From contig CAYOAC010000001.1 in NCBI GenBank assembly GCA_964401885.1, forward strand, positions 1-63,151: a DNA stretch of 63,151 nt, in the 5' to 3' direction. Source of the stretch: JAULZV01 sp964401885. GTDB taxonomy: Bacteria; Patescibacteriota; Minisyncoccia; Phycocordibacterales; JAACPR01. Position numbers and translations under genes: made by a program. Under the pieces are notes generated by a model, which was given only the letters and a program-made list of their open reading frames with translations, made no database searches and was not told where the DNA came from. Below, one piece after another: positions 16,873 through 26,103 of this stretch (the first letter of the stretch is position 1; each line of letters starts with the position of its first letter).

Positions 16873-18912
16873 ATGGAATTTAAAATTCATTCTCAATATC
16901 AACCCGCGGGAGATCAACCAAAAGCAATTAAACAAATTGTTAAGGCTTTTGAAAGTGGTAAAGAAAAAGTAACACTTCTTGGAGTAACTGGTTCTGGAAA
17001 AACTTTTACTGTCGCTAATGTAATTCAAGAATTACAAAAGCCAACTCTTGTAATTGCACATAACAAGACTCTAGCGGCTCAACTTGCTTCAGAATATCAA
17101 GAATTTTTTCCTGAAAATGCAGTGCATTATTTTGTCTCATATTATGACTACTATCAACCTGAAGCTTACATGCCGGGCTCGGACACTTATATTGAAAAAG
17201 AAGCCCAAATAAATGCTGAGATAGATCGATTAAGACACGCATCTACACAAGCTTTGTTAACTAGAAAAGATGTCATTATTGTTGCGTCAGTATCTTGTAT
17301 TTACGGTTTGGGTTCGCCTGAAGAATATGAAAAAGAAAATTTTAAAGTTTTAAAAGGATCAAAAATTCCAAGAAATGATTTTATTCGAAAATTAGTTCAA
17401 CTTCATTATGAAAGAACCCTCGGACAAGTTAGTTCTGGAGTTTTTAGAGCAACAGGAAATTATATTGATTTTGTTCCGATATCAGAAACTTTTACTGTAC
17501 GTTTTGTTTTTCAAGACGATGTTATTACTTCGATTCTTATTATCGATTCAACTACAAGAAAAATTATCGGAGAAAGAGATTACTTTTTTATCTTTCCTGC
17601 AAAACATTTTATAACTTCAAAGGAAGAAATTAATCGTGCTGTAAAAAGTATTGAAACAGAATTAGAATTAAGATTAAAAGAACTTTTAAATGATGGAAAA
17701 ATTCTTGAAGCTGAAAGATTAAAAAGAAGAACTAGATATGATGTTGCACTTATTAAAGAGACTGGATATTGTAATGGAATTGAAAATTACTCAAGACATT
17801 TTAGTGGTAAGCAGGCTGGAGAGGCACCAGATAGTTTATTAGCTTATTTTCCAAAAGATAAAAATGGAAATCCTGATTTTTTGACTGTTATCGATGAATC
17901 TCATATTACAGTTTCTCAGATTGGTGGGATGTATGCTGGTGATAAATCTCGAAAGGATACATTAATTGAACATGGTTTTAGACTTCCAAGTGCCCTTGAT
18001 AATCGCCCACAAAAGTTCGATGAATTTTTGAAAAACACAAAACAGACTTTATACACAACTGCAACCCCTGGGAAATATGAAAAGGAATTTAGTGAAGCAA
18101 TTGCAGAACAAATAATTCGACCTACAGGACTTGTTGATCCTCAACTTGAGGTAAGACCAATTACATCAAATGCAAAATATCCAGGACAAGTAGAAGATTT
18201 TATTGTTGAAGCTCAAAAAACCATTGATGCAGGTGAAAGAGTTATTGCTACAACTTTAACTAAAAAAATGTCCGAAGATCTTGCAGAATATCTTGAAGAA
18301 AAAGGTTTTCGAACAAAATATTTACATAGTGAAATTAAAACTATTGAACGAATTGAAATTTTAACTTCACTTAGAAAAGGTGAGTACGATATTCTTGTCG
18401 GGGTAAACTTACTTCGTGAAGGAATTGATATGCCTGAAGTTAGTTTCATCGCAATTTTTGATGCTGATAAGCAGGGATTTTTGCGTTCAGAAACTTCTTT
18501 GGTTCAAACTATTGGGCGAGCAGCTAGAAATGTTAATGGTCATGTAATTCTTTATGCTGATGAAATGACTTCATCTATGAAATATGCTATTGAAGAAACA
18601 ACTCGAAGAAGAGATGTTCAAATAGAATATAATACAAAAAACAATATCACTCCTCAAACTATTAAAAGTAAAATTAAAGATATTACTGATCAGTTCAAAA
18701 AAGAACATGAAAAGACCGTTTACAATCTTGTACAAATTGATTTAAAAAGTGATAAAAATATAAAACAAGTTATTAAAGAAAAAAAATCTCAAATGGAGAT
18801 CGCTGTTAAAGAATTAGATTTTGAAACAGCCGCAATTTTACGTGATGAACTTTTTGCTCTTGAAGAAATTCAAAATAAAGGATTAAAGAAAAAGAAGAAA
18901 AATAAAATATAG
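16873..18912 (+). CDS. uvrB: Excinuclease ABC subunit B
   Basis: About 679 aa, normal length. Damage-verifying helicase-like subunit of nucleotide excision repair. Walker A GVTGSGKT, the beta-hairpin region VSYYDYYQPEAYMP, DEAD-like TVIDESHITVSQIGGMY, motif VI QTIGRAARN, and a C-terminal UVR domain (KELDFETAAILRDELFALEE) that binds UvrC. The tail is Lys-rich. uvrA and uvrC lie within the next 5 kb but are transcribed separately. The leader is only a few nt if the TATGTT box is used. Confidence 0.97.
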   Translation: MEFKIHSQYQPAGDQPKAIKQIVKAFESGKEKVTLLGVTGSGKTFTVANVIQELQKPTLVIAHNKTLAAQLASEYQEFFPENAVHYFVSYYDYYQPEAYMPGSDTYIEKEAQINAEIDRLRHASTQALLTRKDVIIVASVSCIYGLGSPEEYEKENFKVLKGSKIPRNDFIRKLVQLHYERTLGQVSSGVFRATGNYIDFVPISETFTVRFVFQDDVITSILIIDSTTRKIIGERDYFFIFPAKHFITSKEEINRAVKSIETELELRLKELLNDGKILEAERLKRRTRYDVALIKETGYCNGIENYSRHFSGKQAGEAPDSLLAYFPKDKNGNPDFLTVIDESHITVSQIGGMYAGDKSRKDTLIEHGFRLPSALDNRPQKFDEFLKNTKQTLYTTATPGKYEKEFSEAIAEQIIRPTGLVDPQLEVRPITSNAKYPGQVEDFIVEAQKTIDAGERVIATTLTKKMSEDLAEYLEEKGFRTKYLHSEIKTIERIEILTSLRKGEYDILVGVNLLREGIDMPEVSFIAIFDADKQGFLRSETSLVQTIGRAARNVNGHVILYADEMTSSMKYAIEETTRRRDVQIEYNTKNNITPQTIKSKIKDITDQFKKEHEKTVYNLVQIDLKSDKNIKQVIKEKKSQMEIAVKELDFETAAILRDELFALEEIQNKGLKKKKKNKI

Positions 18913-18959
18913 ACAAAAACATAAAATGTGTTAATTTGTAAAAGGCAAATGTTCGTCTT

Positions 18960-19598
18960 ATGTCTATATCATTAACTCAAGCTATGTTGGGCGGTGCTAT
19001 TACTGCATCGCGGTCGTATCAAGAAAGATCAAACAAGAAAGGGGTGATACTAATTGGGCCTCCTTGTACCGGTAAAACAGATGTTGCAAGACTTCTGTTT
19101 AAAAAAGGTGCAAAACATTATTCTTCCTCTACAGCTTTACGAGCTTATGCCAGGAGAAATGGACGTCCCGATATCATTGAACAGATGGAAAGAGGTGAAC
19201 TGGTAAGTGATTTTGAAGTTCTGCAAAGGGTTTCAAGATTGCATTATCAAGACTTCATTCGACAAATTCGTGAAGGAGAAATGGCGATTTTTGATGGCTG
19301 GGGTCGTACTCCTCAAGAACTCAGCTATGCCTTAGATAGTCTTTATTCTCAAGGAGAGATTCATGTATGTTTTCTTGATGCAACAGATGAATGTCTGTGG
19401 AAACGTTCTCACAAACGTGGAAGGAATGATGATGCTTCAATTGCTAAAAGAATTCAGATTTATCGAGAAAATGTCGAAATTCTTCAAACTGTAGCTGATT
19501 GGCGTCTTGGACCTCAATTTTATCTAACTGTTGATACTACCCATTTAAATCAACAGCAAGTTTTTGAAAAGGTTTATGGACAAGTCTGGTCAGGCTGA
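18960..19598 (+). CDS. P-loop nucleotide kinase (adenylate-kinase-like)
   Basis: 212 aa. Walker A GPPCTGKTDVARLL near residue 32, an NMP-binding stretch (YSSSTALRAYARRNGRPD), FDGWGRTPQE matching the DGFPR-type motif of adenylate kinases, and a short lid with KRGRNDDASIAKRIQIYREN (conserved D-D-x3-R-x3-Y). This is an adenylate/nucleoside-monophosphate kinase relative rather than the canonical Adk. Substrate unknown. Ends in a strong terminator. Confidence 0.8.
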   Translation: MSISLTQAMLGGAITASRSYQERSNKKGVILIGPPCTGKTDVARLLFKKGAKHYSSSTALRAYARRNGRPDIIEQMERGELVSDFEVLQRVSRLHYQDFIRQIREGEMAIFDGWGRTPQELSYALDSLYSQGEIHVCFLDATDECLWKRSHKRGRNDDASIAKRIQIYRENVEILQTVADWRLGPQFYLTVDTTHLNQQQVFEKVYGQVWSG

Positions 19599-19608
19599 AA
19601 ATCAAACT

Positions 19609-19656
19609 CCCCTCAGTGGGAACTTTCAAAAGTTCTCGCTAGGGGTTGTTTTTTTG
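19609..19656 (+). terminator. Intrinsic terminator
   Basis: CCCCT...AGGGG outer stem and GAACTT/AAGTTC inner stem, followed by TTGTTTTTTT. Confidence 0.85.
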
Positions 19657-19680
19657 TCTATTTTTTAATATTGTAAAGAA

Positions 19681-22299
19681 ATGTCCAAAAAAACTCCTCA
19701 TTTAAATAATTCAAGCAAAACAGGTATCTCGGATGAGATTGTTGTTAAGGGTGCACGTACTCATAATCTTAAAAATATTACTGTTAGAATGCCGCGCAAC
19801 AAGATGATAGTGTTCTCTGGAATATCAGGCTCAGGCAAATCTTCACTTGCTTTTGATACTATTTTTGCTGAAGGACAAAGACGATATATCGAATCTCTTT
19901 CTTCATACGCAAGACAATTTTTAAGACAAATGCAAAAACCAGATGTTGATGAAATTTCAGGTCTTTCACCAGCTATTTCTATTGATCAAAAATCTAGATC
20001 AAATAATCCACGTTCAACAGTTGCAACCATTACAGAAATTTATGATTATCTTCGAATTCTTTTTGCAAGAATCGGAAGACCTCATTGTGTATTGTGTGGA
20101 AGAGAAATTAAAAAACTTTCTAATGATGAAATTTTTGAAACAATTCTCGAAACTGTAAAAGAATTTTCTAAAAAAGAAAATCAAAAAGTAATGGGTGTTG
20201 AAATCGATCAAGAAAAAGTAAAAATATTTGCACCCGTTGTTGTTGGAAGAAAAGGAGAATATTATCAATTACTTTATGATTTACTTGATAAAGGTTTTGA
20301 ATCTGTTCGAGTTGATGGAAAAGAATATAAACTTCGAGAGAGGATAGAAATCTCAAAAACAAAAAAACATGATATTGATGTTTTGATTGATGAATTTTAT
20401 GCGACAGAAATAAAAAAGTTTTCTCAAGATGTTAAAGAGAGATTATCGGAATCTATTGAAAGAGCTTTAGATCAGTCTCAAGGTTTGCTAAGAGTTGTAC
20501 TTGGTGATTCTTTTAAATTAATTTCAAGTAAATTCATGTGTCCATACGATGGATTTTCTTTTCCAGAAGTTGAACCTCGTCTGTTTTCTTTTAACTCTCC
20601 TTATGGTGCTTGTTCTTCTTGTAATGGTCTTGGAACAAAACATTTATTTGATTCTGATCCTTGTGATACTTGTCACGGGGCAAGATTAAGAGAAGAATCA
20701 TTACATGTATTTTTGACTCAAACTGGAGAAAAGAAAAATATCGTAGATGTGACAAGTCTTTCTATTAAAGATGCAATTGATTATTTTATGTCCCTAGACT
20801 TAAATGATACTGAATATGAAATTGCAAAAGTTGTACTTAAAGAAATAGAATCAAGGCTAAGGTTTATGAATGATGTTGGAATCGATTATTTGTCTTTGAG
20901 TCGACAAGCACATACTTTATCAGGTGGTGAGGCTCAACGTATCAGGCTTGCTAGTCAGCTTGGTTCAGGACTTGTTGGTGCACTTTATGTCCTAGATGAA
21001 CCAACCATCGGTCTTCATTCAAGAGACAATGATAGATTAATAAAAACCCTTTTAGATTTGAGAGATCTTGGTAATACCGTTATTGTGGTTGAACATGATG
21101 AAGATACAATATTCTCTGCTGATTATCTTGTTGATATTGGACCTGGTGCAGGTGTGCATGGTGGGGAAGTTGTTATTGCTGGTAACTTAAATGAATTATT
21201 AACTGAAGATAAATATAAAAATAAATCTTTAACTCTGGATTATTTAAGAGGAGATGCCAAAATTGAAACTCCTAAAAAAAGAAGAAATATTGATGCAGGA
21301 AAATTGAAAGTGAAAGGTGGAAATATTTTTAATATAAAAAATCTTGATATTGAAGTTCCAATGGGAAAACTTTTAACTGTTACTGGAGTTTCTGGTTCAG
21401 GAAAATCTTCTTTTGTTTATGAAATTTTATATAAAAATCTTCAAGCAAAATTTGATAGGAAACATCGATCAGCAAAAATTTATAATTGTAAAGAATTTAC
21501 CGGGGGTGAAAATGTAAGTAGAACTATTTTAATTGATCAATCTTCAATTGGACGAACACCTCGTTCTAATCCCGCCACATATACTGGAGCTTGGACTCAT
21601 ATCAGGGATATGTTTGCAGCAACTGAAGAGGCTAGATACAGAGGATGGAAAGCTGGAAGATTTTCTTTTAACGTAAAAGGTGGAAGATGTGAAGCTTGTC
21701 AGGGTAATGGAGAAATTGCTGTCGAAATGCATTTCCTTCCAACTGTTTATGTTCCTTGCGAAGTATGTAATGGAAAAAGATTTATGAAAGAAACTTTGGA
21801 TGTTAGATACAAAAATAAAAATGTTCATGATATTTTAAAAATGACCGTTGAAGAAGCTTTAACTTTTTTTGAAGACATACCTGCTATTTATGATCGATTA
21901 TTTACTTTGAATGAAGTAGGTCTGGGATATCTTGAACTAGGACAATCAGCTACAACATTATCGGGAGGAGAAGCACAAAGAGTAAAAATATCTTCTGAAC
22001 TTTATCGGGCACATATTCAAAAAACAATTTATATTCTCGATGAGCCATCAATAGGTCTTCACTCTGAAGATGTAAAAAAATTAATTGAAATTCTTCAAAA
22101 ACTTGTAGACAAAGGTAATTCTGTAATTGTTATTGAACATAATATGGATATTATAAAAAGTTCAGATTATTTAATTGATATTGGACCAGAAGGAGGAATT
22201 GGAGGAGGGAATATAGTTGCGAAAGGAACTCCAGAACAAGTTGCCCAAGTTAAAGAATCTTATACTGGACAATATTTGAAAAAATATTTGAAGAAATAA
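19681..22299 (+). CDS. uvrA: Excinuclease ABC subunit A, internally shortened
   Basis: 872 aa against about 940 in most bacteria. Damage-recognition ATPase of nucleotide excision repair. Both ABC cassettes are intact (GISGSGKSSLAFD; LSGGEAQRIRLASQ; GVSGSGKSSFVYE; second LSGGEAQRVKIS), as is the zinc finger GGRCEACQGNGEI...CEVCNGKR. Two oddities occur in the first half. The usual CPxCG zinc ligand pair is CPYDG, losing one Cys. And the roughly 100-residue segment normally between the FDP(D) motif and CxxCxGxRL is absent: LFDSD runs straight into PCDTCHGARL. Start ATG 19681. Confidence 0.96.
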   Translation: MSKKTPHLNNSSKTGISDEIVVKGARTHNLKNITVRMPRNKMIVFSGISGSGKSSLAFDTIFAEGQRRYIESLSSYARQFLRQMQKPDVDEISGLSPAISIDQKSRSNNPRSTVATITEIYDYLRILFARIGRPHCVLCGREIKKLSNDEIFETILETVKEFSKKENQKVMGVEIDQEKVKIFAPVVVGRKGEYYQLLYDLLDKGFESVRVDGKEYKLRERIEISKTKKHDIDVLIDEFYATEIKKFSQDVKERLSESIERALDQSQGLLRVVLGDSFKLISSKFMCPYDGFSFPEVEPRLFSFNSPYGACSSCNGLGTKHLFDSDPCDTCHGARLREESLHVFLTQTGEKKNIVDVTSLSIKDAIDYFMSLDLNDTEYEIAKVVLKEIESRLRFMNDVGIDYLSLSRQAHTLSGGEAQRIRLASQLGSGLVGALYVLDEPTIGLHSRDNDRLIKTLLDLRDLGNTVIVVEHDEDTIFSADYLVDIGPGAGVHGGEVVIAGNLNELLTEDKYKNKSLTLDYLRGDAKIETPKKRRNIDAGKLKVKGGNIFNIKNLDIEVPMGKLLTVTGVSGSGKSSFVYEILYKNLQAKFDRKHRSAKIYNCKEFTGGENVSRTILIDQSSIGRTPRSNPATYTGAWTHIRDMFAATEEARYRGWKAGRFSFNVKGGRCEACQGNGEIAVEMHFLPTVYVPCEVCNGKRFMKETLDVRYKNKNVHDILKMTVEEALTFFEDIPAIYDRLFTLNEVGLGYLELGQSATTLSGGEAQRVKISSELYRAHIQKTIYILDEPSIGLHSEDVKKLIEILQKLVDKGNSVIVIEHNMDIIKSSDYLIDIGPEGGIGGGNIVAKGTPEQVAQVKESYTGQYLKKYLKK

Positions 22300-22308
22300 A
22301 AAAGATAT

Positions 22309-22341
22309 AAAATGAGCGGCGCCTTCGGCGCCGCTCATTTT
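22309..22341. terminator. Very strong terminator hairpin
   Basis: 15-bp perfect stem AAAATGAGCGGCGCC with its complement around a TTC loop, directly after uvrA and before the next promoter. Confidence 0.92.
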
Positions 22342-22345
22342 ATAT

Positions 22346-22374
22346 TAGACAATAATAAAAAAATGTGTTATTAT
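22346..22374 (+). promoter_or_regulatory. Promoter of the PEP-CTERM-like gene
   Basis: TAGACA (22346-22351), 17-nt spacer, TATTAT (22369-22374). The ATG at 22384 is 9 nt downstream of the -10 box, so the leader is about 3 nt. This rules out the longer reading from 22312, which would start inside the uvrA terminator. Confidence 0.7.
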
Positions 22375-22383
22375 TTTTTTGAT

Positions 22384-22893
22384 ATGAAAATGCTCTTTAT
22401 CACTGTGTTGTCGGGGATTTTTTCCTTGTTTGCGAATGCATCTGTTATTATGGTCTCCAATTATGGGGAAAGTACAGATATTTATACAGCCAATCTCGGA
22501 ATGGAGTTTCGGGTTATGTCCGAAAATGGTGACTTGTACGTTCCTACGAATTTCGTACCATTCACAACTGTATTCAAGGGTGAAGGAAATTTGAATATCA
22601 ATTCAACGGCTGATTTTATTGGCGGTGAAGTATTCTCAGATAATCTTTACCTTATTCTGGAAGGAAAAACCGCCACGATTATGGTGAATTGGTTTGTTCA
22701 ATCTGACCAAGATACTTTCGTGTCATGTTATGCCAAAAATTTCCAATATCACTATGATTCACCAACGGCTCCACTTACAAGCTATGGAGTTAATGGATAT
22801 ACTGGGCAAGTCCCAGTACAAAAAATTCCCGAACCAACAACTCTAACCTTCGGATTTATCGGCTTCTTGTTTTTCTGGCGTCGCCGGAAATAA
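22384..22893 (+). CDS. Secreted protein with PEP-CTERM-like sorting signal
   Basis: About 169 aa. An N-terminal signal peptide (MKMLFITVLSGIFSLFANA, likely cleaved after ANA) precedes a beta-rich domain. The C-terminus reads IPEPTTLTFGFIGFLFFW followed by RRRK: a Pro-Glu-Pro, a hydrophobic helix and a basic tail, which is the exact architecture of PEP-CTERM exosortase substrates. Such proteins are typical of Gram-negative biofilm formers and I would not expect one in a CPR genome. No exosortase is visible in the window. Monocistronic, with its own promoter and terminator. Confidence 0.8.
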   Translation: MKMLFITVLSGIFSLFANASVIMVSNYGESTDIYTANLGMEFRVMSENGDLYVPTNFVPFTTVFKGEGNLNINSTADFIGGEVFSDNLYLILEGKTATIMVNWFVQSDQDTFVSCYAKNFQYHYDSPTAPLTSYGVNGYTGQVPVQKIPEPTTLTFGFIGFLFFWRRRK

Positions 22894-22910
22894 GGAAATT
22901 GATTTATCCA

Positions 22911-22948
22911 AAAAATCTCAATGTCGTGCTCGATATTGGGATTTTTTT
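22911..22948 (+). terminator. Intrinsic terminator
   Basis: AAAATCTCAAT paired with ATTGGGATTTT (one G-U) followed by T residues, after the PEP-CTERM-like gene. Confidence 0.8.
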
Positions 22949-22977
22949 AATATAAAAAACATATTTTTAAAAATTAA

Positions 22978-23003
22978 AAAAACGCACATTTCTGTGCGTT
23001 TTT
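22978..23003. terminator. Intrinsic terminator (mainly minus strand)
   Basis: AAAAACGCACA/TGTGCGTTTTT stem with short loop, immediately after the minus-strand 23016 gene. Confidence 0.85.
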
Positions 23004-23015
23004 GAGAAGAATCGT

Positions 23016-23243
23016 TTATTTGTCAGAGTATGATCTGTGTGGTTTGAAAATGAAAGCCACAAAGAATAAAGCGAACAGTACACCAGCAATGGCACCCGCA
23101 AGTTTTGTCTGATCATCATAGAAATTGAATTTTTCTTGGGAAGATCCTATGAAAAGAACAAATTTCACGATGAATCCACAGAACAATGCAGGAATTCCGC
23201 AAATAATACCAGCAATTAAAAGAACGCAGGCGGCGATATTCAT
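23016..23243 (-). CDS. Small membrane protein, two transmembrane helices
   Basis: 75 aa. Hydrophobic segments at about residues 5-32 and 47-66, separated by a polar loop (SSQEKFNFYDDQTK), basic C-terminal tail. No family recognised. Divergent from uvrC. Confidence 0.65.
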   Translation of the reverse strand: MNIAACVLLIAGIICGIPALFCGFIVKFVLFIGSSQEKFNFYDDQTKLAGAIAGVLFALFFVAFIFKPHRSYSDK

Positions 23244-23327
23244 AATTTAAGGGGTTTAATGTATAGATTACGCCTTAGTTTGACAAAAGTCAATATTATT
23301 GTAATTATGTGGATAACTTTTGATTTT

Positions 23328-24527
23328 ATGCAAAAAAATGATTTAACAAAATTCAATATTCCCAAAGAACCTGGTGTTTATTTTTTTAAAAAAGAAAAAG
23401 AGATTTTATATATAGGAAAAGCTACTTCACTTAAAGATCGTGTTAGAAGTTATTTTTCTGATGACATAATCCATACTCGAGGCTCAAGAATTATCGATAT
23501 GATTTCATTATCTGATTCTGTTGAATTTGAAACAACAGAAACTGTTTTGGAAGCTTTAATAAAAGAAGCGAATCTTATTAAAAAACATATACCCAAATAT
23601 AATGTAAAAGAAAAAGATAATAAAAGTTATAGCTATGTTTGTATTACAAAAGATTCTTTACCAAAAATTGTTGTTGAAAGAGGTAGAACTATTTCTTTTA
23701 AAAATGCAAAAGAATACGAAAGTATTTTTGGTCCATTTCCTTCTCAAAAAAAATTGTTCATTGCTTTAAAAATTATTAGAAAGATTTTCCCTTTTCTTAC
23801 AGACAAAACAAGTTCAAAATTATATTCACAAATCGGTCTTGAGCCAGATATGAATAAAGATAATTTTTTTGAAATATATAAAAAGAATATTCGAAATATT
23901 AAGTTATTTTTTCAAGGTAAAAAAGGTGCTTTAATAAAAACTCTTGAAAGAGAAATGATGAATCACGCCCAAAAAATGAAATTTGAAAGAGCTGGAGAAA
24001 TAAAAAAACAAATTTTTGCTTTAGAACATATTAATGATGTTGCACTTATTGATGAAGAAAAAATTTCTGTAAATGAAGATGATTTTAGAATAGAGGCTTT
24101 TGATATTGCGCATATGAGTGGAACTAATTCTGTTGGAGTTGTGACAGTTATGGAAAATGATGAATTTAAAAAATCTTCATATAGAAAATTTATTCTTAGA
24201 AATACCCCCAAAGGAGATGATCTAAAAGGTTTAGTTGAAATTTTATCTAGAAGATTTAAACATCTAGAATGGGCTTTACCTAATTTAATTATAATCGATG
24301 GAGGAAAAACTCATTTAAATACGGCACTATCTTTTATTAAATCGATTAATTTAGATATCCCTGTAGTTTCTGTCGTTAAAGATGATAAACATAATGCAAA
24401 AGACATATTGGGTGATTCTGAAATTGTTAAAAAGTATAATAAACAAATTGTCTTATTAAATAGCGAAGCTCATAGATTTGCTATTGAATTTTATAGAAAG
24501 AAACATCGAAAATCATTTTTGAAATAA
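23328..24527 (+). CDS. uvrC: Excinuclease ABC subunit C, C-terminally short form
   Basis: About 399 aa against roughly 600 in E. coli. The N-terminal GIY-YIG nuclease (GVYFFKKEKEILYIGKATSL), the UVR helix pair (EREMMNHAQKMKFERAGEIK) and the RNase H-like second nuclease (EAFDIAHMSG; LIIIDGGKTHLN; SEAHRFAI) are present. The protein stops at EFYRKKHRKSFLK, exactly where the tandem helix-hairpin-helix DNA-binding domain should begin. The four-cysteine motif usually found between the GIY-YIG and UVR parts is also missing (LYSQIGLEPDM). Start ATG 23328 fits a TTGACA promoter at 23279. Confidence 0.93.
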   Translation: MQKNDLTKFNIPKEPGVYFFKKEKEILYIGKATSLKDRVRSYFSDDIIHTRGSRIIDMISLSDSVEFETTETVLEALIKEANLIKKHIPKYNVKEKDNKSYSYVCITKDSLPKIVVERGRTISFKNAKEYESIFGPFPSQKKLFIALKIIRKIFPFLTDKTSSKLYSQIGLEPDMNKDNFFEIYKKNIRNIKLFFQGKKGALIKTLEREMMNHAQKMKFERAGEIKKQIFALEHINDVALIDEEKISVNEDDFRIEAFDIAHMSGTNSVGVVTVMENDEFKKSSYRKFILRNTPKGDDLKGLVEILSRRFKHLEWALPNLIIIDGGKTHLNTALSFIKSINLDIPVVSVVKDDKHNAKDILGDSEIVKKYNKQIVLLNSEAHRFAIEFYRKKHRKSFLK

Positions 24528-24533
24528 AAAAAG

Positions 24534-24573
24534 AGCGAGGGTTTGGTTGCAAAGTCCAAACTTGTCCGTCGCT
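24534..24573 (+). other. Imperfect hairpin downstream of uvrC
   Basis: GAGCGA/TCGCTC outer and GTTTGG/CCAAAC inner stems. There is no clear T run after it, so it may be a weak terminator or an RNA-processing/stability element. Confidence 0.5.
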
Positions 24574-24711
24574 CATACTGGTCCTCTTGGTAGATGTTGA
24601 GGTTGCCAATTAATTGATAATACTACTTTAAAAACAGGAGTCAACATATATTTTAAAAATTATTTAAAAAAAGTTTTCTACACCCTTATAAATATATTTA
24701 AAATATTAGGT

Positions 24712-24717
24712 TATAAT
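24712..24717 (+). promoter_or_regulatory. -10 box for leaderless ddl mRNA
   Basis: TATAAT is followed by 7 nt and ATG 24725. The alternative ATG at 24716 lies inside the -10 box itself and cannot be the start if this promoter is used. Confidence 0.65.
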
Positions 24718-24724
24718 GTCTTTA

Positions 24725-25690
24725 ATGAAGAAGAAATATAAGGTAGCTATATTGAAAGGAGGAACTAGTGACGAACATCCTATTTCTGTAAAATCCGGAG
24801 AACAATTCAAGAATAGAATTGATGGACTTCAAAATGTAACAGACATTATGGTTGATCGGACGGGTGAATGGTTCGTTCAAGGTATTCCTTATGATAAAAG
24901 AAATTTGGTGAGAGATTTTGATATGGTCGTAAATACAATGAAAGGTGGGGATGGAGAGAATGGTCGACTGACAAAGTACCTCGATGCTTTTGGAGTTAAG
25001 CATAGTAACGCTCCAGTTTTTGGTAGTGTTCTATCTCATAATAAACATGAGTTTAAAAACTTTTTAAAAAGACATGAAATCAAAACTCCTCATTCTGTAT
25101 TGATTGATGGAGAGGGTGATATCGAAGCACAAAAGAAAGAACTAAATCATAAAATGTTTTTGCCTGCCATTGTAAAACCGGTTGCCAATGGTTCTTCAAT
25201 AGGAGTTTTTATTGCTCGTGATTTTGACGAGGTTAAAAGATATATAGATTGGATTCTTAAAAGAGACAGATTTGTTTTAATAGAAGAATATATCGAAGGG
25301 TTAGATGTTTCGGTAATGACTACAAAAGATTTTAGAAATAAACCGATATATAGTTTTATACCTGTTGGAATCGATACTCCTGATATTATCAATTATGAAC
25401 ATAAATTTAATAATTCACACACATTTTTTCCTATACATAATCTTTCTAGGGATCAAAAAGAAATGATAGAAGATATAGCAAAGACAATTCATGTAAAATT
25501 AGATCTTGATTCATTAGCTATGACTGACTTTCGAGTTCATCCTAAGAGGGGAATATATGCTCTTGAGACAAATACCATTCCTTCTTTTGAAGACAAATCT
25601 ATTTATGATGAATCCCTTAAAATGGTAGGTGTAAGCGAGGATGAATTAGTTAATCATATTATCAATTTGGCGTTGAAAAATAAGGCTTAA
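24725..25690 (+). CDS. ddl: D-alanine--D-alanine ligase family protein
   Basis: About 321 aa ATP-grasp enzyme making the D-Ala-D-Ala dipeptide for peptidoglycan. The N-terminal LKGGTSDEHPISVKSG, the ATP-grasp KPVANGSSIGV, the EEYIEGLDVSV strand, and TDFRVHP followed by LETNTIPSF near the C-terminus are all in place. The last motif differs from the usual E-x-N-T-x-P-G by losing the Gly, and the metal ligands are somewhat diverged, so a related dipeptide ligase specificity is possible. Single-gene unit. Confidence 0.88.
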   Translation: MKKKYKVAILKGGTSDEHPISVKSGEQFKNRIDGLQNVTDIMVDRTGEWFVQGIPYDKRNLVRDFDMVVNTMKGGDGENGRLTKYLDAFGVKHSNAPVFGSVLSHNKHEFKNFLKRHEIKTPHSVLIDGEGDIEAQKKELNHKMFLPAIVKPVANGSSIGVFIARDFDEVKRYIDWILKRDRFVLIEEYIEGLDVSVMTTKDFRNKPIYSFIPVGIDTPDIINYEHKFNNSHTFFPIHNLSRDQKEMIEDIAKTIHVKLDLDSLAMTDFRVHPKRGIYALETNTIPSFEDKSIYDESLKMVGVSEDELVNHIINLALKNKA

Positions 25691-25756
25691 TTCACATTTT
25701 GATAAAAAAGTCTATTTAATTTTTACCTATATTTAATTTGGAATATTTAAAAACAC

Positions 25757-25784
25757 TTGACAAATATTTTATATCATGTATACT
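25757..25784 (+). promoter_or_regulatory. Promoter of the 25.8 kb RNA locus
   Basis: TTGACA (25757-25762), 16-nt spacer, TATACT (25779-25784); start expected near 25791. No convincing long ORF follows. Confidence 0.75.
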
Positions 25785-25922
25785 ATTGCAAGATAAGTTT
25801 TTCACATGATTTCTGATTTTTGTTAGTAAGGTGGATATGTGAATCTTTTTAAAAGGATTTAGATACCCACCTTACTGCACAAATGCATAGGGAACAGATG
25901 GGATTTGATTAATGGATATGAG

Positions 25923-25985
25923 TTCGCCGCCTCACACGCTCCGAGCCGGCTGCTTCGCCGCCTCAGACACTCCCGAGCCGGCTGC
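25923..25985 (+). repeat. GC-rich 31/32-bp tandem repeat, two copies plus a partial third
   Basis: Copy 1 (25923-25953) and copy 2 (25954-25985) both run from TTCGCCGCCTCA to CGAGCCGGCTGC. A third partial copy starts at 25986 with TTCGCTGCCCCAC. The core AGCCGGCT is self-complementary. Confidence 0.8.
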
Positions 25986-26103
25986 TTCGCTGCCCCACTT
26001 CAGGGTCGGCCTCTCACAGCAAAACTCCCAAAAATCAAATAATATAATGAACACAAGCGCAGTGGAACCATCGCCGGCTTCACTTCGCGACAACCTGGCC
26101 TCG

